Source of the DNA: Hyphomonadaceae bacterium
GTDB lineage: Bacteria > Pseudomonadota > Alphaproteobacteria > Caulobacterales > Aquidulcibacteraceae
Direction of reading: 5' to 3'
DNA length: 33,240 nucleotides
Assembly: GCA_021731965.1 (NCBI GenBank)
Contig: JAKFWI010000025.1
Span: 1 to 33,240 of the forward strand
Of this stretch, positions 1 to 8,878 are shown one piece after another; position 1 is the first letter of the stretch, and every line of letters starts with the position of its first letter. The position numbers were made by a program, and so were the translations under genes. The notes under the pieces were generated by a model that ran no database searches, was not told where the DNA came from, and saw nothing but the letters and a program-made list of their open reading frames with translations.

Positions 1-1437
1 CCATATTATCTTGATAATCGGCCCCTTTTCGCTGTATCGCGCCATGCGATTGCGCGAGGTGCCGCGGGTGAAATACGCGCCGCGCTTGGGATGGGTGCCG
101 GGATAGGTGCGGTAGGCGATGCCATCGCCATCCACATCGGTGTAGCGGCCAAAGAAGGTGTCGGCTTCCAGCGCCGCCCCATCGAGGATCTTGCCGCGGT
201 CCAGCCGCCGGCTCTCGTCCCAAGTGAAAGGCGCGACCAGCCATTCCTGCATGCCGATATCGAGATCGAGCATCACAAAAATCGTGGTTTGCAGCCGATC
301 GGCCAAATCGAAGGCTTGCGCGCCCATCTCGAAGCATTCGCCCGGATCGGCGGGCAGCAGCAGCACGTGCTTGGTGTCCCCGTGCGAGGCGTAGGCGGCC
401 AGCAGCAAATCCGATTGCTGCGTGCGCGTCGGCATGCCCGTGGACGGCCCGCCGCGTTGCACATCGAAAATAACCGCTGGGATTTCGGCGAAGTAAGACA
501 GCCCAATGAATTCGTTCATCAAGGAAATGCCGGGGCCGGACGTGCAGGTGAAAGCGCGTGCGCCGTTCCAGGCCGCGCCGATCACCATGCCGATTGAGGC
601 GATCTCGTCCTCGGCCTGCACGATGGCGTAGCGCCTGGTGCCATCCGCATCGGTGCGCAGCTCGGCGCAATAGCTGGCGAAGGCCTCGGCCAGGGAGGTT
701 GAGGGCGTGATCGGATACCAGGCGCAGACGCTGGCCCCGCCATAGACTGCCCCCAGCGCCGCCGCCGCATTGCCTTCGACGAAAATGCGCTTGCCGACAT
801 TATCCGCGCGGCGGATCTGCAAGCCGATCGGCGCGAGCTTCGCGCTGGCCCAATCGCGCCCCAAATGAAAGGCCTGCACATTGGCACCGATCAATTTCGC
901 CTTGCTGGCGAACGCTTCGGCCAACAAGGTTTCGACCACCTGTGGCTCAATACCCAGCAAATGCGAAAGCGCGCCGACATAGGCAATGTTTTTGAACAAT
1001 TGGCGGTCGCGCGGCAACGTGTAGGCTTCGTTGCAGATGGCGGTCAGCGGCACGCCCAATACGTGGATATCGGGCCGGAATTTGGACTGCGGCATCGGCT
1101 TGGTGGAATCGTAGAAAAGATAGCCGCCCGGCAGCAATTCGGCGACATCGTCATCCCAGGTTTGCGGATTGAGCGCGACCGCCAAATCCACCCCGCCGCG
1201 CCGACCCAGATGGCCCGCTTCGCTAACGCGCACCTCATACCAGGTGGGCAGGCCCTGGATGTTGGATGGGAAAATGTTGCGGGGGGCCGCCGGCACGCCC
1301 ATGCGCAGCACGGCTTTGGCGAACAGGCCGTTGGCACTGGCTGAGCCCGATCCGTTGACATTGGCAAATTTGATAACGAAATCATTGACCGCGGCGATGG
1401 CGCGGGCCCCCGTTTGGTCTTGTTTCACCGCCTGCAT
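1..1437 (-). CDS. 2-oxoacid:acceptor (ferredoxin) oxidoreductase, fused gamma-alpha subunit (KorA-like), 3' end cut by window start
   Basis: Reverse-strand reading from 1437 is open for 479 codons to the window edge (absent from the ORF track because it has no stop). Translation begins MQAVKQDQTGARAIAAVNDFVIKFANVNGSGSASANGLFAKAVLRMG (gamma domain) and later reads GNAAAALGAVYGGASVCAWYPITPSTSLAEAF and GPGISLMNEFIGLSYFAEIPAVIFDVQRGGPSTGMPTRTQQSDLL, typical of alpha subunits. Confidence 0.88.
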   Translation of the reverse strand, partial: MQAVKQDQTGARAIAAVNDFVIKFANVNGSGSASANGLFAKAVLRMGVPAAPRNIFPSNIQGLPTWYEVRVSEAGHLGRRGGVDLAVALNPQTWDDDVAELLPGGYLFYDSTKPMPQSKFRPDIHVLGVPLTAICNEAYTLPRDRQLFKNIAYVGALSHLLGIEPQVVETLLAEAFASKAKLIGANVQAFHLGRDWASAKLAPIGLQIRRADNVGKRIFVEGNAAAALGAVYGGASVCAWYPITPSTSLAEAFASYCAELRTDADGTRRYAIVQAEDEIASIGMVIGAAWNGARAFTCTSGPGISLMNEFIGLSYFAEIPAVIFDVQRGGPSTGMPTRTQQSDLLLAAYASHGDTKHVLLLPADPGECFEMGAQAFDLADRLQTTIFVMLDLDIGMQEWLVAPFTWDESRRLDRGKILDGAALEADTFFGRYTDVDGDGIAYRTYPGTHPKRGAYFTRGTSRNRMARYSEKGPIIKIIW

Positions 1438-3206
1438 GCCGGCCCCGCTTGCGTGAGATCGATCAAATATTTCTGCATGTCCCACGCGCCGGTGGGGCAG
1501 CGTTCCGCGCACAGCCCGCAATGCAGGCAGACATCCTCATCCTTGGCCATGATACGCTTGGTCAGCAGGCCATCGGCCACATAGATATCTTGGGTGAGGT
1601 TGGTGGCTGGGGCTTTTAGCCGCGCGCGCAGACCCTCTTCTTCGCCATTGTCGGTGAAGGTGATGCAATCCATCGGGCAGATGTCTACGCAGGCGTCACA
1701 CTCTATGCAGGCCTTGGCGTTGAATACGGTTTGGATATCGCAATTGAGGCAACGCTGGGCTTCCTTAAAGCCAATGGCGCGGTCAAACCCCAATTCCACC
1801 TCAAGTTTGAGATTGGACAACGTTTGCGCCTTGTCGCGGTGCTGGACTTTGAAACGCCGATCATTGGCAATGTCATTGTCATAGGACCATTCGTGGATAC
1901 CCATTTTTTGGGAAATCACGGTGACGCCGGGGGGCGGGCGGATGGTCACATCCTCGCCATTCAGGAATTTATCGATCGATACCGCGGCGCTATGGCCATG
2001 GGCCACGGCCCAGATGATGTTTTTGGGGCCAAAGGCCGCGTCACCGCCAAAAAACACATGCGGCAAAGACGATTGCAAAGTTTCCTGGTGCACGATCGGC
2101 ATGTCGGAGCCGTCGAACGCCAAGCCGATATCGCGCTCGATCCAGGGAAAGGCGTTTTCCTGGCCAACCGCGACCAATACGTCATCGCAGGCAAAATGCT
2201 GATCGGGCTCACCCGAGGGCACGAGCTGGCGCCGGCCTTTGGCATCGATCTGTGGCTGCACCTTCTCGAACACAACCCCGGTCAGCTTGCCATCCTCGTG
2301 GGTGAATGCCTTGGGCACCAAATAATTGAGGATGGGGATATCCTCATGCAGGGCATCCTCCTTTTCCCAAGGGGAGGCCTTCATCTCGGTGAAGCCCGAG
2401 CGCACCACCACTTTCACATCCTCCCCGCCAAGGCGGCGCGCGCTGCGGCAGCAATCCATGGCCGTGTTGCCGCCGCCCAACACGATGACGCGCCGGCCGA
2501 TGGCCTTGGTGTGCTCGAAGGAGACGTTGGAGAGCCAGTCGATGCCGATATGGATATTGGCGGCGGCCTCCCTGCGGCCGGGCAGATCGAGATCGCGCCC
2601 GCGCGGGGCCCCTGCGCCCACGAAGATCGCGTCATAGCCCTGCTTGAGCAAAGCCTGCAGGCTGTCCACCCGCTCATTCAGCCGCAGCACCGGGCCGAGC
2701 GCGGCGATATAGCCCACCTCTTCGTCGATGACCTCCTCGGGGAGGCGAAAGCGCGGGATCTGGCTGCGGATCATGCCGCCGGCGCGTGCATCGCCATCGA
2801 ACACATGCACTTCATAGCCCAAAGGGGCCAAATCGCGCGCCACGGTCAGCGAGGCGGGCCCCGCTCCAATGCAAGCCACCTTGCGGCCATTGGGCGCAGC
2901 CCGCTGGGGCAAGAAAGCGGTGATATCGTCTTTGTTGTCGGCGGCCACGCGCTTCAGGCGGCAAATGGCCACCGGCTCATCTTCCACGCGGCCGCGCCGG
3001 CAGGCCGGCTCGCACGGGCGGTCACAGGTGCGCCCTAAAATACCAGGGAAAACATTGGACTTCCAATTGATCAGATAGGCCTCGGTGTAACGCTGATCTG
3101 CAATCAGGCGAATATATTCCGGCACTGGCGTGTGGGCCGGGCAGGCCCATTGGCAGTCCACCACTTTGTGGAAATAGTCCGGATTGCTGATGTCTGTCGG
3201 CTGCAT
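1425..3206 (-). CDS. GltD-like NAD(P)H/FAD oxidoreductase with C-terminal 4Fe-4S ferredoxin domains
   Basis: GxGxxx nucleotide-binding motifs (ACIGAGPASLTVARDL; VIVLGGGNTAMDCCRSA), N-terminal Cys cluster (CDRPCEPACRRG), C-terminal CIECDACVDICPMDC and CLHCGLCAERCP clusters. Start chosen at MQPTDIS (3206), preceded by AGGGGAG; the ORF track start at 3311 is probably too long. Overlaps the start of the KorA-like gene. Confidence 0.9.
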   Translation of the reverse strand: MQPTDISNPDYFHKVVDCQWACPAHTPVPEYIRLIADQRYTEAYLINWKSNVFPGILGRTCDRPCEPACRRGRVEDEPVAICRLKRVAADNKDDITAFLPQRAAPNGRKVACIGAGPASLTVARDLAPLGYEVHVFDGDARAGGMIRSQIPRFRLPEEVIDEEVGYIAALGPVLRLNERVDSLQALLKQGYDAIFVGAGAPRGRDLDLPGRREAAANIHIGIDWLSNVSFEHTKAIGRRVIVLGGGNTAMDCCRSARRLGGEDVKVVVRSGFTEMKASPWEKEDALHEDIPILNYLVPKAFTHEDGKLTGVVFEKVQPQIDAKGRRQLVPSGEPDQHFACDDVLVAVGQENAFPWIERDIGLAFDGSDMPIVHQETLQSSLPHVFFGGDAAFGPKNIIWAVAHGHSAAVSIDKFLNGEDVTIRPPPGVTVISQKMGIHEWSYDNDIANDRRFKVQHRDKAQTLSNLKLEVELGFDRAIGFKEAQRCLNCDIQTVFNAKACIECDACVDICPMDCITFTDNGEEEGLRARLKAPATNLTQDIYVADGLLTKRIMAKDEDVCLHCGLCAERCPTGAWDMQKYLIDLTQAGPACRR

Positions 3207-3408
3207 GGCCGGCTCCCCTGAGGACATGCGCTTGCCCGCGCACGTTCGTGTATCCGCTATCTGAGCGGCGCGCGCCCCGCTTGTCCAGCGGGGCTTAACG
3301 CAGATGCCCACAAAGTCGCGGTGTCAACCCGGTGATTGAAAAGCGCGCCATATGCCGCGATCATGGGTGTGCGGCCGATCATGGCCGGCATGCTTGAATG
3401 CGGTGCGT

Positions 3409-4473
3409 ATGCTGAGACCCTCCGGTGATCTGACCATGGCCGATATTGCGCGGATGGCGGGGGTATCGGAATCCACCGTTTCTCGTGCGTTGGCGGGCTC
3501 AAGCCGCGTCGCCGCCAGCACGCGCCAGCGCATCGCCGAGCTGGCCAGCGCGACGCGCTACACAGTCAACGAAAGCGCCCGCAGCCTGCGCTTGGGCCGC
3601 ACCCGCACCGTGGAAGTCCTGATCCCGATCGAGCCGGACAATCCCCAATCCATTTCCGATCCCTTTTTCCTCGATCTGTTGGGGGCCATCGCCGATGCGC
3701 TGACCGCGCGCGGTTATGATTTGCTGCTCTCCAAATCCCCGCCTTGGGGCAAGACGCCGCGCGGCAATTCCCTGGTATCGGGACGGGCGGATGGCATGAT
3801 CATCATTGGCCAGGGCAAGCGCCTCCAGGAATTGCGCGATCTCGCCCAGGCGCATGCGCAAATCGTGGTGTGGGGCGCGCATCTGGACGGAGAAGATTAC
3901 ACGATTGTCGGCGGCGATAACCGCGAGGGTGGGCGCTTGGCCTGCGCGCACCTCATTGGCCTGGGGCGCACGCGCATTGCCTTTATGGGCGATTATCGGC
4001 TCCCCGAGATCCGTCTACGCCATCAGGGTTATCTCGAGGCGATGGGCGCGGCGGGACTCAGCGTCGATGGCGCGCTCGTGGTGCCTGCCAAGTTCGATCG
4101 CGAAAGCGCGTTCGCTGCGGCGCAGGCTTTGATTGCAGGCGCGCCGGATGTGGACGGGGTGGTGGCCTCCAGCGATGTGATCGCCATGGGCGTGATCAGC
4201 GCGCTGGCGCAAGCGGGGCGGCGCACGCCCGCGGATGTCGGCGTGGTGGGCTATGACGATATCTACAGCGCGGCCTGGTTCAACCCGTCTTTGACCACCA
4301 TCAGCCAATCCATCCGCCGCGGCGGGGATGCCTTGGTTGATGCCTTGTTTGCCCGCATGGCCGGTGAGCCGGCCGCCAATGTATTGCTGCCGGCGCAGCT
4401 CATTGTACGCGCCAGTTGCGGCGCGCAAGGGCTCACCAAAACGAAAAGAGGATCGCGGCGGTCAAACCCATAA
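3409..4473 (+). CDS. LacI-family transcriptional regulator (probable sucrose locus regulator)
   Basis: N-terminal HTH MADIARMAGVSESTVSRALAGSSRVAASTRQRIAELA plus periplasmic-binding-like domain (GVVGYDDIYSAAWFNPSLTTISQSIRRGGDAL). Start could also be 3436 (MADIAR). Confidence 0.93.
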   Translation: MLRPSGDLTMADIARMAGVSESTVSRALAGSSRVAASTRQRIAELASATRYTVNESARSLRLGRTRTVEVLIPIEPDNPQSISDPFFLDLLGAIADALTARGYDLLLSKSPPWGKTPRGNSLVSGRADGMIIIGQGKRLQELRDLAQAHAQIVVWGAHLDGEDYTIVGGDNREGGRLACAHLIGLGRTRIAFMGDYRLPEIRLRHQGYLEAMGAAGLSVDGALVVPAKFDRESAFAAAQALIAGAPDVDGVVASSDVIAMGVISALAQAGRRTPADVGVVGYDDIYSAAWFNPSLTTISQSIRRGGDALVDALFARMAGEPAANVLLPAQLIVRASCGAQGLTKTKRGSRRSNP

Positions 4474-6073
4474 GCGCCAGCGCCTGCAAGCGGTAATCCT
4501 TCCACCAGGCCCCGGTCATGAGCGCGGATTCTTCGCGGTAGAGCTTTGGCGTCCACAAGAAGGCCTCGATCTGCTCTGCTGGGGCGGGCGTGGTGGCGAG
4601 GCTGACGACCACCAACACAATCGAGGAGAACACGAACATGATGGGGCCGATATAGAGGAAATGTAGATGCAAGCCTATGGTGCCGTTCAGCGCCTGTAGA
4701 CTGGCGTTTTCCGGGGCGGCGGCCGCCAGGCCCGGCAAAATGGCGTTCAGGCCCATCATGACGCCCCCGCCAATAAAGCCCAAAGTCAGTGCCCAAAAGG
4801 CACCCGCCGCATTGGCCCGCCGCCAAAAACTGCCCAGCAAAAATAGCGCCACCACCGGGCCCACGGTATAAGACAGGATTTGTTGCAGGTATTTGAACAG
4901 GGATTCAAAGCGGCCGATCTGCGGGGCCCACAGCACGGCCATGACCATAAACACGATGGTGGCGATCCGCCCGATGCGCGTCAGCTCGCGATCCTGCAAA
5001 GCAGGCCGCATGGGGCGTATGAAATCCATGGTGATCAAGGTCGATGCCGAATTCAGCGTCGAGGCGATGGAAGACATCAAGGCCGCGATAAAACCAGCCA
5101 AAGCCAGCCCCAATATGCCGCTCGGCAGCAAGTCAAACATCAGCGCGGGGAATACCAGATCGGGCCGATCAAGCTTGGGGTAGAGCAAAATCGCCATGGT
5201 GCCGGGCAAAACCATGATGAACAGCACCGGCAGCTTCAGCAGGCCGGCCAGCAAGGCCCCGCCGCGCCCGTGCGCCAGGCTTTTGGCGCTGAGCATGCGC
5301 TGCGCCATGAATTGGTTGGTGCACCAGAAATAGAAGCCGAGCAGCGGCACCCCGGTGATCAGGCCCAGCCAGGGCACGCCCGGATCATTCAGGGGGCGGA
5401 TCAGGCTGAGCTTTTCTGGCGGGGTGACGGCCAGCACGGTGGCCCAACCGCCTTCAATCTTGTTCAGCGCGAAAACGGTGATCAGCGCCGAGCCGATCAA
5501 CAAAATGAAGGCCTGCACCACTTCGGTGATCATCACCGCCGATAGGCCGCCCAATACGGTGTATATCCCGGTGAGCGTGGCCAGGATGGCAATCAATTGC
5601 CAGCTCTGCATCTGCGGAAAGACAAACTCGAGCAGCAGCGAGCCCGCATAGAGGCTGGCGGCGGTATCCACCACAATGTTCAGAAACAAGGTGAGCCACG
5701 CGAACATGGTGCGGGCGCGCCGATCAAAGCGCCGCTCCAGATATTCCGGCATGGTATAAACTTGGCTGCGCAGCACCATGGGCAAAATGAAGATGCAGAA
5801 GAACACCAAAACGACGCCGGCCATCCACTCATAATTATAAACCGAGATGCCGGTGGAATAGGCATCCCCCGCCAGGCCCACCAAAGTGGTGCTGGAAATA
5901 TTGGAGGCAAACAGCGCAAAGCCGATCATGAACCAATTCATGTTGCGCCCTGCCAGGAAGTAATCCTTCGCGCCCTTGGTGTTGCGCGAGGCCGCAGCCC
6001 CCAGCACAATCATCATCACGGCATAAAGCCCCAGGATCCAGATATCCAACGTGCTCAAATGCGGCTGCGGCAT
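4433..6073 (-). CDS. Sodium:solute symporter (SSS family, SglT-like), probable sugar transporter
   Basis: 546 aa multi-TM protein with DYFLAGRNMNWFMIGFALFASNISSTTLVGLAGDAY and AGFIAALMSSIASTLNSASTLITMDF, typical of SSS transporters; start preceded by GGGGGGA. Confidence 0.92.
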   Translation of the reverse strand: MPQPHLSTLDIWILGLYAVMMIVLGAAASRNTKGAKDYFLAGRNMNWFMIGFALFASNISSTTLVGLAGDAYSTGISVYNYEWMAGVVLVFFCIFILPMVLRSQVYTMPEYLERRFDRRARTMFAWLTLFLNIVVDTAASLYAGSLLLEFVFPQMQSWQLIAILATLTGIYTVLGGLSAVMITEVVQAFILLIGSALITVFALNKIEGGWATVLAVTPPEKLSLIRPLNDPGVPWLGLITGVPLLGFYFWCTNQFMAQRMLSAKSLAHGRGGALLAGLLKLPVLFIMVLPGTMAILLYPKLDRPDLVFPALMFDLLPSGILGLALAGFIAALMSSIASTLNSASTLITMDFIRPMRPALQDRELTRIGRIATIVFMVMAVLWAPQIGRFESLFKYLQQILSYTVGPVVALFLLGSFWRRANAAGAFWALTLGFIGGGVMMGLNAILPGLAAAAPENASLQALNGTIGLHLHFLYIGPIMFVFSSIVLVVVSLATTPAPAEQIEAFLWTPKLYREESALMTGAWWKDYRLQALALMGLTAAILFSFW

Positions 6074-6235
6074 GCAATCCCCCCAAAGCGCGCCGCGATC
6101 GAGCGCGTGTTTATTATAGGCCGGCCGGCTTATGCCGTGCGCCAGTTTGCGCCATCGCGGCGTGCGCGCCTGTGGCGCCGCCGCAACGGGTTTAAAGAGA
6201 GTATAGCCATCGCGTCGCGAACCGCAAGAAGCCTA

Positions 6236-6252
6236 TTGCAATCGATTGGCAA
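6236..6252. promoter_or_regulatory. Candidate LacI-family operator in the divergent symporter/TonB-receptor promoter region
   Basis: TTGCAATCGATTGGCAA contains the perfect 10-bp palindrome CAATCGATTG with a central CG, the usual architecture of LacI/GalR operators; lies in the 6074-6325 divergent gap. Confidence 0.5.
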
Positions 6253-6325
6253 AGCGCGATGCTCAAATCTGGTGATGTCATTTGGCACGTGGCGTTAAGC
6301 TGCGGCCGTTCGCCGGGAGGTAGAA

Positions 6326-8818
6326 ATGCGTGCTGGAAGTATGAAAACCGCATGGCTATGCTCGTCAGCTTTGATGCTGGCGTTGGCCATTGGTGCGCCG
6401 CAAGCGCTTGCCCAAGAGGTTGCACCGGCCCCCGTGGCGACGGAGGCCGTTGATGATTTGGGGCTGGATGAAATCGTCGTCACCGCCGTATCGGGCGGGG
6501 CCTCCAAATTCCGCAGCAGTGTTTCGGTCAGCGATCTCAGCCTTGAGGAGTTGGAAAACTTCGCGCCGCGCTCCACCGCGGAATTGTTTCGCAACATTCC
6601 GGGCATCCGCTCGGAATCGTCAGGCGGTGATAACAACGCCAATATCCAGGTGCGCGGCCTGCCCGTGACCACTGGAGGCGCGAAATTCGTGCAATTGCAA
6701 GAAGACGGCCTGCCGGTTTTGTCTTTCGGGGACATCACTTTTGGCAATGCCGATAATTATCTGCGCGCCGATTACAATATCGCGCGGGTCGAGGCGATCC
6801 GCGGCGGTTCTGCCTCTACTTTTGCATCGAACGCGCCCGGTGCCGTCATCAATTTCATTTCCCGCACGGGGGAGCAGGAGGGCGGCGATATCGCCATCAC
6901 CCGCGGTGTGGATTTCGACACCACGCGCGTGGATGTCAATTATGGTGCGCCCATCAGCGATACATTATCCTTTAACATTGGCGGCTTTTATCGTGTGGGC
7001 GAAGGCGCGCGCGAAGCGGGCTTTAATGCCGAGAATGGCGGGCAGATCAAAGCCAATATCACCAAGAGGTTTGAGCAGGGCTATCTGCGCTTTTACTTCA
7101 AGCACTTGAACGATCGCGCCATCCCCTATCTTCCGGCCCCGGTGCGGCTGGAAGGCGGGCGGGCCCGGCCGATCCCGGGTTTTGATTTCCGCGATCAAAC
7201 GCTATCCACCGGCAATTTATTGACCAATACGCGGATCGATAGTGGCGATCTCAACACCACAAATGTCCAGAACGGGGTCCGTACGATCTCCACGTCACTG
7301 GGTGCTGAAGGGGAATTCAACCTGCCCGGCAATTGGAAGATTAGCGACAAGATCCGCTATTCAGATAATCGCGGCGGCTTTGTTGGCACCTTCACCAATG
7401 GCGTGCTGAATGCCGCGACGACGGCGGCCCAGTTTGGCGGCACGTCTTTGCGCTACGCCAACGGTCCCAACGCTGGCCAGACGCTGACCAATCTGGCGAA
7501 CTTGAATGGCAACGGCCTGATCATCGACAATCTCTTGTTCGATGTGCGGGTTAACAGCCTCAATCAATTCGTCAATGATTTGAAGCTGAGTAAGGAGTTT
7601 CAAGTCGGTGGCGGCGATCTGAACATCACGGGCGGCTATTATAAGTCCGTGCAGCAGATCGAAACGGTGTGGTCATTCAATATCTTTCTGCAGGACGCCT
7701 TGGGATCGAATGCCGCCTTGATCGATGTGATCGGGGCCAATGGCCAATCGCGCAGCGTGGGCGGCGTGCGCGCCTTTGGTATTTTCGATCCCTTCTTTAA
7801 CCTGACCTATGATCGTGACGCATTGTATAGTTCCGTCACCTGGACGGGAGAGAAGCTAACGCTCGATGGCAGCTTCCGGTATGATGATTTGCTGGGGCGC
7901 GGCAACAGCAATATTGGTGCGCCCGCTGGCTCACCGCTGGGCGGCTTTCTTTTTCGCAATATTGATGTCAACGGCGATGGATTGATCACGCCCGCCGAAA
8001 CCGCCATCGGCACGGTGGATCGCACCAGTCTCTTTGCCATCAATTACAATGTCGATTACTTCTCCTATTCCTTCGGCGGTAATTATGTGGTCACGCCGGA
8101 ACTGGCCGTGTTTGGCCGCTATAGCCGGGGCGGGGTCGGCAATGGCGATCGTGTCGTGCTGGGCGGCAGCGGCTTTAATTCGTCCGGCAATTTGCTCGAT
8201 GACGGCATCGCCGTTGATATCGTGCGTCAGGCTGAAATCGGCCTGAAATATCGCGAAGAAGGCAGCACCATTCCGGGGCGCTTCAGTGCCTTCCTCACCG
8301 GCTTTTATGCCAACGCCGAGGAAAGCAATTTCGAAGTGACCTCGGGGCGCAGCTTTGACCGCACCACGCGCGGTTTGGGGATCGAGCTGGAGAGCTCCTA
8401 TCGGCTGGGAGGCTTCAATTTGGCCACGGGGCTGACGTACACCAATTCCCGCATCCGCCGCGATGTCATCACACCCGCCAATGTTGGCAACACGCCGCGC
8501 CGGCAAGCCGCGGTGATTTATCAGATCACCCCTTCTTATGAAGTGTTCGGCCATGTTTTCGGGGCCAATATTGTCGGCACCACCTCATCTTTCGCGCAGG
8601 ATAACAATGTGCTGAGATTGCCCGGCTTTGCGCAGGTCAATTTGTTCGCCAATTTCCGGCTCACCGACGGGCTGACATTTGCGGTCAATTCCAATAACGT
8701 TAGCAACGCCTTTGGTTTGACAGAGGCAGAAGAAGGCGTGCTTCCGGCTAATGGCATTGTGCGGGCGCGCCCGATCAATGGCCGCACCACTTCGGTTTCG
8801 CTGCGCTATTCTTTCTAA
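6326..8818 (+). CDS. TonB-dependent receptor (probable sucrose/oligosaccharide transporter)
   Basis: Signal peptide (MRAGSMKTAWLCSSALMLALAIGAPQALAQ), TonB-box-like DEIVVTA, plug domain (STAELFRNIPGIRSESSGGDNNANIQVRGLP), C-terminal beta strand ending in F (TTSVSLRYSF). Confidence 0.94.
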   Translation: MRAGSMKTAWLCSSALMLALAIGAPQALAQEVAPAPVATEAVDDLGLDEIVVTAVSGGASKFRSSVSVSDLSLEELENFAPRSTAELFRNIPGIRSESSGGDNNANIQVRGLPVTTGGAKFVQLQEDGLPVLSFGDITFGNADNYLRADYNIARVEAIRGGSASTFASNAPGAVINFISRTGEQEGGDIAITRGVDFDTTRVDVNYGAPISDTLSFNIGGFYRVGEGAREAGFNAENGGQIKANITKRFEQGYLRFYFKHLNDRAIPYLPAPVRLEGGRARPIPGFDFRDQTLSTGNLLTNTRIDSGDLNTTNVQNGVRTISTSLGAEGEFNLPGNWKISDKIRYSDNRGGFVGTFTNGVLNAATTAAQFGGTSLRYANGPNAGQTLTNLANLNGNGLIIDNLLFDVRVNSLNQFVNDLKLSKEFQVGGGDLNITGGYYKSVQQIETVWSFNIFLQDALGSNAALIDVIGANGQSRSVGGVRAFGIFDPFFNLTYDRDALYSSVTWTGEKLTLDGSFRYDDLLGRGNSNIGAPAGSPLGGFLFRNIDVNGDGLITPAETAIGTVDRTSLFAINYNVDYFSYSFGGNYVVTPELAVFGRYSRGGVGNGDRVVLGGSGFNSSGNLLDDGIAVDIVRQAEIGLKYREEGSTIPGRFSAFLTGFYANAEESNFEVTSGRSFDRTTRGLGIELESSYRLGGFNLATGLTYTNSRIRRDVITPANVGNTPRRQAAVIYQITPSYEVFGHVFGANIVGTTSSFAQDNNVLRLPGFAQVNLFANFRLTDGLTFAVNSNNVSNAFGLTEAEEGVLPANGIVRARPINGRTTSVSLRYSF

Positions 8819-8835
8819 CGCAGTGAGGTATCGGG

Positions 8836-8863
8836 AAGGAGTAGGGGCGGGCCCCTACTCCTT
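8836..8863. terminator. Perfect hairpin between TonB receptor and amylosucrase genes (attenuator/terminator-like)
   Basis: AAGGAGTAGGGGC-gg-GCCCCTACTCCTT: 13-bp complementary arms; followed only by TATTCCTT, so not a classical U-tract terminator. Confidence 0.55.
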
Positions 8864-8878
8864 ATTCCTTCAAGGTGG

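Noticed and set aside
1731-3038. 435-aa forward ORF
   Set aside because: Antisense shadow of the GltD-like flavoprotein gene; composition rich in H/R/G/A with no recognisable domain.
5597-6298. 233-aa forward ORF crossing the symporter promoter
   Set aside because: Mostly antisense to the symporter N-terminus; low-complexity His/Gln-rich shadow.
6280-6302. TGGCACGTGGCGTTAAGC as a possible sigma-54 promoter
   Set aside because: Spacing and the -12 GC element do not fit the GG-N10-GC rule.
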